A stretch of 64,000 bases of DNA from Rhizobium sp. WYCCWR10014. Its GTDB lineage: Bacteria; Pseudomonadota; Alphaproteobacteria; Rhizobiales; Rhizobiaceae. Made by a program: the position numbers and the translations under genes. The notes under the pieces were generated by a model. That model was given only the letters and a program-made list of their open reading frames with translations. It ran no database searches and was not told the origin of the DNA. Below, in pieces: positions 43,768 through 51,846 of the stretch. Location: NCBI RefSeq assembly GCF_001657485.1, contig NZ_LXFU01000050.1:62001-126000 (forward strand), read 5' to 3'. Position 1 is the first letter of the stretch; each line of letters begins with the position of its first letter.

Positions 43768-44368
43768 GCCGAAGCCTGAGACCGTGGCCATCCGAACGGT
43801 AAGGCGCTCCGGGATGATTGCAGCGCGTCTCTTTCTGGCTTTCTTGCCAGTCGCAGCAAGTAAGTCTGTGTGGCAATGGCCATCAGCGGCGGATATCGAT
43901 GGCTTGGCTTGGCATTTTCTCCGCGTTTCGCAGGCCGCAAGGCAGGCGCGAGCGGCCGCGTGCTGCGGCGCGTCATCGACCTCGGAATGTCGGCATGGCC
44001 GCAGAAATAGCAGATGCGGGGAATGCACGGGGGCGAGCTTCGTGACAGATCATGGCGGTTTCAGGAAGCAGGCTTCTGGCAATCTGCGTCTTGATAACGA
44101 TCATCAGAAATTGGCTCGTTTCACCTCTCAATTTACTGGGTGGGCCAAGCCCATCAAGAGCGCTAAACAGGCGGGGCCTCGGCTGAGTCGAGCGATTGAC
44201 AACGATTGCTTCGAGTCTTTCTCGCAACACCTAAGCGGGAACTGTAATCTTGGACGGATTTGGCTGGATTAGAGCCATTCAGTTGCGGTATCCGTAGGAC
44301 TGCAAAGCGATTTGCGCGAGCGGGACAGCTAAAGACAGCACGTCCGCATCTCCTAAAGCAGGACCTTG
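43768..44368. other. Gene-poor stretch after lpdV
   Basis: No gene, strong hairpin or recognisable remnant could be supported here. Several open frames of 70-160 codons exist on both strands, but they overlap each other, lack ribosome sites and have no recognisable domain. Confidence 0.5.
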
Positions 44369-44614
44369 ATGAACGCGGATATGATAGCCGCCTGGGCGGT
44401 GGAAAATGGATTCCATGCGATGGATTCCGGGAATTATCGTCGCCATGACAATGCAGGCGTGATCACGATCGAGATAAAGAGGATGTCATTCCTCCTCATC
44501 GATGAGAGGCAAGGATTGCGACCGCGCCTCATATCGCGGTTGTTCAAAGACTTATCCCTCACAAGCGGGAGCGACCGCTTGCAGGGTCTTCTTCGTGACA
44601 ATCCCAATCATTGA
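44369..44614 (+). CDS. Small hypothetical protein, 81 residues
   Basis: An acidic-to-neutral small protein that starts MNADMIAAWAVENGFHAMDS and ends RDNPNH. AGGA lies five bases before the ATG, and the frame is open for its whole length. The N-terminal pattern (I/M-A-A-W-A-x-E-N-G) resembles other small rhizobial proteins I have a vague memory of, but no function is known to me. It stands alone before the convergent rsgA gene. Confidence 0.55.
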   Translation: MNADMIAAWAVENGFHAMDSGNYRRHDNAGVITIEIKRMSFLLIDERQGLRPRLISRLFKDLSLTSGSDRLQGLLRDNPNH

Positions 44615-44699
44615 GCGCTGACGCTATCCACAGCCCAGCCAATTCAGGTGGCGGATCGTGCCTGACGCCGATGAGCACCGGCACAAACGTTCAACACTT

Positions 44700-45773
44700 T
44701 CAATATTTCTTCTTGCGAACGATCTTGTTGCCGCGGGGTCCGCTCACGACCGGTGTTCGGTCGCGGTTTTCTGCAAGCAGGTTCCGCCAGCGTTCCAGGC
44801 GATCGGCGAGCAGGGCGCCGCTTGCGACGGCTGCCTGAACCGCGCATCCCGGTTCATGGGTATGGGTGCAATCGCGAAAGCGGCAAAGCGGCGCCAGTTC
44901 GGTTATTTCAGCAAAGAGGGTGTCTATACCGTCGGCAACGTCACTCACGTAAAGCGTTCTTATTCCCGGCGTATCGATGACCCAGCCGCCGCCTGAAATT
45001 GCATGCAGCGATCGCGCCGTGGTTGTGTGTCGGCCCTGCGCATCATATTCGCGGATGGTGCCTGTTTTTTGCTTTGTGTCGGATTCTGGCCCGGTCATGG
45101 TGTTCACCAGCGTTGATTTTCCGACACCGGAAGATCCCACCAACGCAACCGTCTGGCCAACGCCGCACCAGGGCCTCAACAGGGAAACGGCTTCCGCGGA
45201 GCACCCATTCAAGGCAATGACAGGCAGATCGCGCTGCAAAGTTTCGGCTTGCGCCTGGAATATGCCTGCATCCTCCGCGGTGTCGGCCTTCGTCAGCACA
45301 ATCACCGGATTGCTCCCGGCCTGGTTGGCCATGATCAGGTAACGTTCCAGCCGAGCAAGATTAAAATCGGCATTGCACGAGGTCACGATCAACAGGGTGT
45401 CGATGTTGGCGGCAACAAGTTGCTGGCCACGCCCGCCTTCCGGGCGTCGTTGAAAGACACTTTTTCGGTTGAGACGTCTGATAAGCATGTGAGTCAGTGC
45501 ATCGGCAAGAACCCAGTCGCCCACCGCATAGTCACCAGTACTGGTATTGGATGGAAATTCCAGTCTGACCGGCCCGGTGACATCGATTGCCTCGATGCGT
45601 GCCCGGTGAACTGAAGCGATGCGTCGGGGGATCAAGTCCGCTTCGCTGGGCTGGACTTGGTCCGCGAAGAATTCAGACCACCCAAGCAGTTCCAGCGGTG
45701 AAGAAAGTTGGGAGCTGGTCAAATCTTGTTCCACTTTCAGTAAGGCTGCCATAAAGGGTTTTTGAATGATCAT
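44700..45773 (-). CDS. rsgA: Ribosome small subunit-dependent GTPase A
   Basis: Circularly permuted GTPase of 357 residues that assists late 30S subunit maturation. An OB-fold comes first, then the G4 motif VLTKAD (159-164) precedes the P-loop GSSGVGKST (213-221) and G3 DTPG (267-270), the order that defines the family. The C-terminal zinc knuckle is Cys297, Cys302, His304 and Cys310. Its length and motifs look intact. Many Rhizobiales carry a second, accessory rsgA-like gene; whether this is the main or an extra copy cannot be told here. Confidence 0.92.
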   Translation of the reverse strand: MIIQKPFMAALLKVEQDLTSSQLSSPLELLGWSEFFADQVQPSEADLIPRRIASVHRARIEAIDVTGPVRLEFPSNTSTGDYAVGDWVLADALTHMLIRRLNRKSVFQRRPEGGRGQQLVAANIDTLLIVTSCNADFNLARLERYLIMANQAGSNPVIVLTKADTAEDAGIFQAQAETLQRDLPVIALNGCSAEAVSLLRPWCGVGQTVALVGSSGVGKSTLVNTMTGPESDTKQKTGTIREYDAQGRHTTTARSLHAISGGGWVIDTPGIRTLYVSDVADGIDTLFAEITELAPLCRFRDCTHTHEPGCAVQAAVASGALLADRLERWRNLLAENRDRTPVVSGPRGNKIVRKKKY

Positions 45774-45787
45774 CCGCGGCGTTTCGC

Positions 45788-45964
45788 CTAGCTGCGTGGA
45801 TGATCCCGTTTTGGCAACGAGGTTGCGTAAGCAGCAGCTTCGCCGGGGTAGGGGAAATCGTCCCCGAGCTGACGGTCGCCATCGTAGACTTTGAAGATAG
45901 GCCCCTCAACTTCAACGATCTTATAGCCATTCACGTATTCGATCTTCGGTGTTTTCCAGCCCAT
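45788..45964 (-). CDS. Small hypothetical protein, 58 residues
   Basis: Starts MGWKTPKIEYVNGYKIVEVE and continues with an Asp/Gly-rich middle (FKVYDGDRQLGDDFPYP). A GGAG ribosome site lies seven bases before the ATG at 45964; a longer frame to 46054 has no such site. It ends 14 bases before the start of rsgA on the same strand and may be co-transcribed. Function unknown. Confidence 0.5.
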   Translation of the reverse strand: MGWKTPKIEYVNGYKIVEVEGPIFKVYDGDRQLGDDFPYPGEAAAYATSLPKRDHPRS

Positions 45965-46429
45965 CAAAAGCTCTCCAGTCCGGTCCGAGGGTTGTCTCTG
46001 AACATGGTGCCAATACCTCATGCACAGCGGTCTATGATCTATCAGGTGCTTCACGATTAGCCAACGCCGGTTCGATCCCGTTCAAGACCACCGTTCGTCT
46101 GCAAATTCGGCGAAGGGTCACCGCCAGGCTGGTTTAAAGGTGATCAATGGGGCACGATGGTGAGGGCGATCGCCTGACCGACGTGGTCGAGCCCGCCGGC
46201 TCAGATAGCTTTGCCGTCAACAAACTCGACGGCAAGCAAGTGGCCTCGCGCCTGCGACCGCAATTCCCTCGACCAGACGCGCGACTGACCTTCAATCTCG
46301 CAAGGCGATCTACTTCGACCTGCAGTGCCAGCCGTATTGCTCAGGGAGAGCACCGAGCAGGCCGTTAATACATGCTCGTTCGGGGTTTCGTCGAACCAAT
46401 CGCGCGGCCGGAAACCGGCAGCACAATCG
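45965..46429. other. Gene-poor stretch between the 58-residue ORF and the MFS gene
   Basis: No supported gene. Short open frames on both strands lack start signals and recognisable content. A GGTTCGATCC string near 46068 recalls a tRNA T-loop, but no cloverleaf can be built around it. Confidence 0.5.
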
Positions 46430-47614
46430 CTAGCCGTGGACCCTCCGAGCAGTCGCAGCGCTACCTCCGCCGGCAGCCCGGCGCGTAGCAAGCGCCTTGG
46501 CCGAGAAGAGCGCGTAAATGATCAGCGGAAGACAGGCGAGATAGGATGTCCGGATGCCAGCATGTTCGGCAATGAAACCGAGCAGCGGCGGCGCCAGGAA
46601 GAAGACGACAAAGCTCATCTGGCCGAGGGCGGCGACGTTGAGATACGCCGCGCGATCTGTGCGTTGGGCCGCCGCCGAAACGGCGAGAGGATAGACCGCG
46701 CTGCAGCCGGCGCCCATCAAGGCAAAGCCCGCCAGCGCGACATAGGGATGCGGCGCCCCCGACACGGCGCAGATGCCGGTCGCCGAAAGAACAAGCAACA
46801 TCGTGGCGACGGCCCGCGCGCCAAACCGATCGACCAGCGGATCGACGAACAGGCGCGCCAGCGCCATGCAGAAGGTGAAGAGCGTCAATCCCAATCCGCC
46901 AATGAAGGGCTCGACCGAAAACACATCGCGCATATAGATCGCCGACCAGTCGATCCCGGCACCTTCGACGAGAAAGGCCGCGATGCCGATCACGCAGAGC
47001 GGCATCAGGCCCCAGGTGGGAAGCGCTACCAGCGGTGCCTTGCCTTCATGCAACGCGATCCGCGCCGGCGCATTCCGCATGCCGGAAATCGCCCAGATGC
47101 CGATGACAAGAACCGTGACAAAGGTCGCGGCGAGATGGAGTTCCATCGAAATGCCCGCTTGGCGGACGACCGATGAGACAAGCGCCGTGACGAAGAAGCC
47201 GAGGCTCCAGAAACCATGCGCTCTGTTCATCACGCCGCGTCCTAGCTGCGCTTCGATGCGGTCGATCTCAACATTGAGATTGATCTCCAGCGCCCCGGCG
47301 AGCAGCCCTTCGACGAAGAGTACACAGAACACGACCGGCGCCGCACCGATCCACGGCACCAGCGACAGCAGCGCAGACGTGCCGAGAACAGTAATGAATG
47401 CCGTCGTACGCGCGCCGAGCCGGGCGATCAAGGGCGAAGATAAAGTCAACGAAATCAAGGCGCCGATCGCAGCCCCTATCAGCGTTAACCCAAGCTCGGA
47501 TTTATTGACGCCAAGTGCAACCTGCAAATCCGGCATCCTCGACAGCAGCGCCCCCAGCGACACAGCGAAGAGAAAGAAGCAGACATAGATCCGCTGCTGC
47601 GGCGCGATTTTCAT
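46430..47614 (-). CDS. Major facilitator superfamily transporter
   Basis: Twelve-helix inner-membrane transporter of about 394 residues. Helix 1 begins IYVCFFLFAVSLGALLSRMP; the motif between helices 2 and 3 is LIARLGARTTAF, a variant of the MFS motif A, and a matching LVDRFGARAVATM occurs in the second half. It resembles the YbjJ/fucose permease-like branch (LLSRMPDLQVALGVNKSELG). The ATG at 47614 with GGAG eight bases upstream is preferred. The substrate is unknown and no catabolic partner is adjacent. Confidence 0.88.
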   Translation of the reverse strand: MKIAPQQRIYVCFFLFAVSLGALLSRMPDLQVALGVNKSELGLTLIGAAIGALISLTLSSPLIARLGARTTAFITVLGTSALLSLVPWIGAAPVVFCVLFVEGLLAGALEINLNVEIDRIEAQLGRGVMNRAHGFWSLGFFVTALVSSVVRQAGISMELHLAATFVTVLVIGIWAISGMRNAPARIALHEGKAPLVALPTWGLMPLCVIGIAAFLVEGAGIDWSAIYMRDVFSVEPFIGGLGLTLFTFCMALARLFVDPLVDRFGARAVATMLLVLSATGICAVSGAPHPYVALAGFALMGAGCSAVYPLAVSAAAQRTDRAAYLNVAALGQMSFVVFFLAPPLLGFIAEHAGIRTSYLACLPLIIYALFSAKALATRRAAGGGSAATARRVHG

Positions 47615-47912
47615 GACGTGACTCCGGGGATTGACGCGTCGAAGCAAAACACGCGCTTATGGACATGGGATATCTATCTCACAGGGCCTAAGATCGAAAC
47701 TAGTTTCTGAGGGAATGCGTCGGAGAAGGTGATCTTGGGAACCGGCGCGATTTGCCTAGCCGCGGTGACGTGCGCGTGCCGTTTGATCAAGCTTGCCGCC
47801 GTGAACGGCGTCTGCATCATATCCTTTTGTCCGCAAGCATCTTTCGCGGACGGGTGACGGGAATAGCAAGAAGTCGAGGGACTGCCTTGTAATCAGAAAC
47901 CTCGCCACCGAG

Positions 47913-47942
47913 GCCGTTCTCCCTGCTATGAAGGAGAACGGC
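47913..47942. repeat. Perfect inverted repeat, 10-bp arms
   Basis: GCCGTTCTCC (47913-47922) and GGAGAACGGC (47933-47942) form a perfect stem with a 10-base loop. It sits in the gene-poor stretch 47615-48082. That stretch also contains a leftward open frame of 83 codons (48068 to 47817) without recognisable domain or ribosome site. Confidence 0.5.
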
Positions 47943-48082
47943 TATGAACGCGTCATATTCGTTGGGTCTCTTGCCGGCCGGACGAGACCGCGGATCCCCT
48001 GCCTCTGCGAATTTCCCCCAGAGTGCATTAGAGTCCTGCCACCGAGGTGATGCTTCAGAAAACCTCACTTAAAATAGATTGC

Positions 48083-48436
48083 TTATCCGGCCCCGAAGGA
48101 GCTCAACTTCTCCAGAAGCGCCTCCGAAATCTCGAACTGGCGCGCCGTTCCACGCCCCATCGAATTCTTGACAATCCTCTCATCCAACATCCCCCGTTTG
48201 ACCAAGAGATCGACCGTCTCCTTGACGCCACTGCGCGTCAGAGCCGTAATTTCCATGATACTGGAAAGAGTTAGCTTCTGGTGCGCCTGGTTCATGCTGT
48301 AGAGGATCGTCATCATGCCGACCTGCTTCAGCCTTGCCTGAGGCGTCTCGTCTTCGAGGGGATGATCGAGGATCTCATGCAGGATGAGACCTGAGAAAGC
48401 CAGATTCCGCCATTGGGTCGTGAGTGCTCTTGTCAT
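48083..48436 (-). CDS. Helix-turn-helix regulator, MarR-like, 117 residues
   Basis: A small winged-helix protein. The central segment ARLKQVGMMTILYSMNQAHQ is followed by LTLSSIMEITALTRSGVKET, which has the spacing of a helix-turn-helix, then VDLLVKRGMLDERIVKNSMG and a wing-like GRGTARQFEISE. It is divergent from the TrbM/VirB1-like genes across a 91-bp AT-rich gap, the usual position of a local repressor of transfer genes. Specific ligand unknown. Confidence 0.75.
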   Translation of the reverse strand: MTRALTTQWRNLAFSGLILHEILDHPLEDETPQARLKQVGMMTILYSMNQAHQKLTLSSIMEITALTRSGVKETVDLLVKRGMLDERIVKNSMGRGTARQFEISEALLEKLSSFGAG

Positions 48437-48527
48437 GCCGTTTTACTGTGTTATATAAATCAGTATAGACTGTTCTACAGGCAAGCCACCTCTTCCGCAA
48501 CCGGATGTCCTCTGGAGGGTCGTGCTC

Positions 48528-49067
48528 ATGAAAAACCTTCTGTTCAACTCGGTCGTCGCGGCCTGCTGCCTGGCGCCATCCTACCTTACTTCACCTGGCA
48601 AGGCGCAAGCAAATGAGTGGGGCTGCGAGGTTATCCTGTGCCTTTCCAACCCCGGAAGCCCAACGCAGTTCGCGGCATGCCGGCCGCCGATCCAGAAACT
48701 GTGGCGTGAGCTTGCCGAGGGGCATTCCTTCCCGACATGCAGCGGCGCCACCTTCCACAGTTCGCGCCCGGGCTATGAGCCCTATTACTGCGAAACCGGA
48801 TACCGGCTGAAGACCGATTATGGTCCGCGCGGGCAAGAAACCATCTGCGTGTCGGCGGCCCTCCAGCCGGTGAGCGACGCGTTATGCCCCAATGTCGGTG
48901 AGAGCCGCAGTTCCGGCGACGGCTCGGTTCTGTCCCCGCGATGGCAACGGTCGGATGGAGGGCGCCAATGCATGGGCTATCCGACGGCCCGCCCGAAGGT
49001 GAGATCGCAGCCCCACTATGTCGACGTGACGATCGATGGGATGGCGACGCAACGGGTCTGGTACTGA
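48528..49067 (+). CDS. TrbM-like conjugal transfer protein, exported and Cys-rich
   Basis: A 179-residue secreted protein. The signal peptide (about 1-28) ends near GKAQA. The mature start NEWGCEVILCLSNPGSP, then CRPPIQKLWRELAEGHSFPTC, is the characteristic TrbM pattern (CEVLLCLANP...C.PPI..L). Nine Cys in the mature part suggest several disulfides. TrbM proteins accompany type IV secretion and conjugation systems. The ATG at 48528 follows GGAGGG by eight bases. It is immediately followed by a VirB1-like gene, but the rest of the transfer apparatus is missing. Confidence 0.8.
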   Translation: MKNLLFNSVVAACCLAPSYLTSPGKAQANEWGCEVILCLSNPGSPTQFAACRPPIQKLWRELAEGHSFPTCSGATFHSSRPGYEPYYCETGYRLKTDYGPRGQETICVSAALQPVSDALCPNVGESRSSGDGSVLSPRWQRSDGGRQCMGYPTARPKVRSQPHYVDVTIDGMATQRVWY

Positions 49068-49069
49068 TC

Positions 49070-49732
49070 ATGGCCGTCACTTTCATGGATCTCGCCCAGG
49101 ATTGCGCGCCCATGGTGGAGGTCAGGACGCTCGCCGCCGTCATCAGTCTCGAAAGTGGTTTCAAGCCTTTCGCCATTCGTATCAACAGCGGCCCGCCGCT
49201 TGAGCGTCAACCCGCATCAAAGGCTGAGGCAATTGAACTCGCGACCTCCCTCGTTGCCGATCGTCAGGACATTCAGATCGGTCTTGGCGGCATTGGCGAG
49301 GTGGAACTGCGCAGGCTCAAGCTATCGATTTCGGATGCGTTCGATCCCTGTGTGAACCTCAAGGCGACGGCCACTCTACTCAACAGCTATTATCGCCTTG
49401 CCTTGCGTTTCGGCGCCGATGCGAAGCAGGCCGAAATAGTGATGCTTCAGTCCTATTACGGGCGTGACGATCCGTCGGTTGGCAAGATGGTCAGATATGA
49501 GGAGCAGATCCGCCAGGAAATGGGGCGACTGCCTGCCAGCTTGGCGTCTCTCACCATCGTCGAGCCGCGTGATGAAGCGCCTCGCGCCGAGCCGTCACCC
49601 AGCCGGGAGGCGTCCGCGGCCGAACAATTCCCTCCCCAATCCGGTGAAGCCGCATCGTGGGACGTCTTCAACGCCCGGCGGTCATCCCAGGTTCTCGTGT
49701 TTCAAAAAACTCGATCGGAGCAAAGCCAATGA
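49070..49732 (+). CDS. virB1: VirB1-like lytic transglycosylase
   Basis: Peptidoglycan-cleaving enzyme of 220 residues that opens the cell wall for T4SS assembly. The catalytic Glu28 lies in AAVISLESGFKPFAIRINSG. The ALATSL-like helix and QIGLGGIGEVELRR correspond to the SLT Q-x-G-LxQ-x-N region in diverged form, and DAFDPCVNLKATATLLNSYY is the typical AFDPCxNL segment of VirB1. The C-terminus is Pro/Ser-rich. No signal peptide is evident. It starts two bases after the TrbM-like gene and overlaps the VirB2-like start (ATGA). Confidence 0.85.
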   Translation: MAVTFMDLAQDCAPMVEVRTLAAVISLESGFKPFAIRINSGPPLERQPASKAEAIELATSLVADRQDIQIGLGGIGEVELRRLKLSISDAFDPCVNLKATATLLNSYYRLALRFGADAKQAEIVMLQSYYGRDDPSVGKMVRYEEQIRQEMGRLPASLASLTIVEPRDEAPRAEPSPSREASAAEQFPPQSGEAASWDVFNARRSSQVLVFQKTRSEQSQ

Positions 49733-50133
49733 TCTCGAAAGCAAACCTTCGCCTTGTCGCGGCCCCTCTCCTGATGGCCGCCGCCATCGTCGCCTGCCTG
49801 GTAGAACCAGCTTTTGCCCAGGCAGCCGGCGTCGAAACCGTCTTGCAGAACATCGTCGACATGCTGACCGGCAACATCGCCCGTTTGCTTGCCGTCATCG
49901 CCGTCATCATCATCTGCATCGCCTGGATCCTTAGATTTCTATTAGAAAGGCAGGGTCAGATCAGTACCCGCGATCAACTCATTGAGGCCGTTTGGCCCGA
50001 TCCGGACACAGTAGAAAGCCGGACGGTCGACGTGCATATCGGCCGGCTGCGAAGAGCGGTTGGAGGACTCCGAAATCTGAGGATTCGCACCGTGTACGGC
50101 GCAGGTTACGCTCTCGAATACCATGATCATTGA
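49729..50133 (+). pseudogene. VirB2-like pilin truncated and fused in frame to a response regulator DNA-binding domain
   Basis: Residues 1-67 are a VirB2 pilin precursor: signal peptide to about AFA30, then GVETVLQNIVDMLTGNIARL and the first membrane helix (LLAVIAVIIICIAWI). Where pilins continue with a loop and second helix, the frame switches at about 49927-49935. It then continues as LRFLLERQGQISTRDQLIEA, RTVDVHIGRLRRAV and IRTVYGAGYALE, the winged helix of a PhoB/OmpR-type regulator, to residue 134. Neither parent is complete, so this is a recombination or deletion junction rather than a functional pilin. A translated chimera is still possible because the frame is open and couples to virB1. 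Confidence 0.8.
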
Positions 50134-50194
50134 TGTCCGCATACCCTAGCCTCTAACGGGTTCACGGCGACGTAGGCGCCCGGATCTCCCCGGG

Positions 50195-50347
50195 CTAAAC
50201 AGGCGCTCTCCTAAACGGGTCAGCGATAAAGGAAGTGCCGCCGGTGGCGTCCACAATCTCCATACTTGGCAGGTTGTCGTGCAGGAAAAAAGCCCGGCCG
50301 CGCACAAGGCCGTGACGCTTGAGAAGTGCGTGGCCCTGACGTGTGGT
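50195..50347 (-). pseudogene. Possible remnant of an unidentified gene
   Basis: On the reverse strand an open stretch of 50 codons without a start reads GHALLKRHGLVRGRAFFLHD, then NLPSMEIVDATGGTSFIADP, and stops at 50195. It has protein-like composition but I cannot name the family. It lies within the gene-poor stretch 50134-50676, next to the VirB2 chimera junction. The rest of that stretch shows no supported gene. Confidence 0.3.
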
Positions 50348-50676
50348 TCACGTTACCGCCTCGGGGTTGCAAACTCAGGAAAGTTACGAAACAGACGTCG
50401 ACTTAGCGGCGTTCGGAGATGATTGAATTGAGGCCCTTGTAAATTCATCTGTGGGATCGAAATGCGGTTCGATAGTTCCGGGTCTTCAAATCATGCCCGG
50501 ACGAGGTTAGATCAACCTCTGTAAACGTTCGAACCGTGACTGCCATGATGCGCTTTCGCGGAAGCCAGGATATCAGCAAAGAGTTGCACCGACCTTGGAA
50601 AGCTCCGAAACCTGCCGGTGAACCGACGACATCAATTTCCCTTCCCCTATCCTCCCAACCATCAGAAAACTTTCTC

Positions 50677-51555
50677 ATGACCAATCCCATCAGCGTCTAT
50701 TCGATGCCCGGAACGTGTTTTTTCGATTTGGCTCCTGCTGCGGGCGGCGAGCCCTATCGCATATTCCTTTCCATTCCGGCGGAGAAACCGCCTGCGGGAG
50801 GATGGCCGCTTCTCGTCATGACCGACGGCAACGCCACTTTCCCCTTCGCGGTCGCCAGCTTGGTCACGCAGGCACCTTACCCAACGGGGACGAATGTCGG
50901 TTGGGGGGTGATCGCGGCGATCGGCTACCCCTCCGACGAGCCCTATGATCCGCTCCGCCGGTCTTGGGACCTGGGGCCCCCGCCGGTCAAATCCTATCCG
51001 CCGTTCGTTGAGGGCGGTCCGCCGGTTGTCATCGGAGGGACCGGCAAGCTGGTGGATTTCATCGAGAACGAGCTTATACCGCGGATTGCAGAGATGGTGA
51101 TCCTGGATCCGATGCGCCGATCGCTTTTTGGACATTCCTTCGGCGGCCTCTTTACTCTCTATGCCTTGTTCGAGCGCCCAGGTCTGTTTGCCAATTGGAT
51201 TGCGGTCAGCCCAACCATCTATTGGGAGAACAGTGAAATCCTCAAGAATGAAGCGCGGCGTCAAGACGCACCGGGGAATGCACCTTTCCTGCATTTGTCC
51301 GCCGGAGAATACGAAGGTGATGAGCTGGCACCCTTCCAGTACCGGAACGAGGATGCCACTGCACGCCTGGAGAAGAGGAAGACGGAACGGACCGTCCTCC
51401 TGGCGCGGGAGATGGCGGAGCGATTAAACGGCACTGCCGACGGTTTGCGTACCGAATTCGAGCTTTATGCTGGCGAGACCCACATGTCCGTTCTTGCTGC
51501 GGCCGTGAATCGTGCGGTTGGCATCGCATTCGCCGTCCAGAGTTTGAACATGTGA
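50677..51555 (+). CDS. Alpha/beta hydrolase, siderophore esterase type (IroE/Fes-like)
   Basis: A serine esterase of about 292 residues in the esterase D/Fes-like fold. The nucleophile elbow is FGHSFGGLFTLYALF, the oxyanion side LLVMTDGNATFPFAV, and a late His in ELYAGETHMSVLAA completes the triad. No clear signal peptide is seen, so it probably acts in the cytoplasm. Such enzymes hydrolyse ester bonds of trilactone siderophores to release iron, which fits the receptor and FhuCDB-type genes that follow. The start at 50677 matches the homologous core; upstream ATGs at 50536 and 50545 exist and no start has a strong ribosome site. Confidence 0.82.
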   Translation: MTNPISVYSMPGTCFFDLAPAAGGEPYRIFLSIPAEKPPAGGWPLLVMTDGNATFPFAVASLVTQAPYPTGTNVGWGVIAAIGYPSDEPYDPLRRSWDLGPPPVKSYPPFVEGGPPVVIGGTGKLVDFIENELIPRIAEMVILDPMRRSLFGHSFGGLFTLYALFERPGLFANWIAVSPTIYWENSEILKNEARRQDAPGNAPFLHLSAGEYEGDELAPFQYRNEDATARLEKRKTERTVLLAREMAERLNGTADGLRTEFELYAGETHMSVLAAAVNRAVGIAFAVQSLNM

Positions 51556-51846
51556 CGCTCTCTGCAAGGGCCTCATCGGTGAATAGATCCGGCGGTTAGA
51601 CGATCGTCCTTGAGATGAACGTCCTCGCGCGTGCACTCGTCAAGGTCAGTGCCAGATGGGGCGTTCAGGATTACATCCTCGCTCCGTGTTGCCGCTAAAC
51701 CTCATGGTCCCGACCAGGAGCAAATATGGTCACAAAAGCGTGATTATTAAGTTGACTCCAATTCTCCTGTTTTAGTAAACGGTCTCGCTGCAGTGGCCGG
51801 AGGGGCGGCCGTCACACTGCTCGATATTGGTCTGACAGGGGATAAT

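Noticed and set aside
43784..44272. Forward open frame of 162 codons after lpdV
   Set aside because: No ribosome site, unusual composition, overlapping reverse frames of similar length and no recognisable domain.
46060..46140. GGTTCGATCC string resembling a tRNA T-arm
   Set aside because: No acceptor, D or anticodon stems can be formed around it.
47817..48068. Reverse open frame of 83 codons before the MarR-like gene
   Set aside because: No start signal or domain; it contains a perfect inverted repeat and is more likely non-coding.
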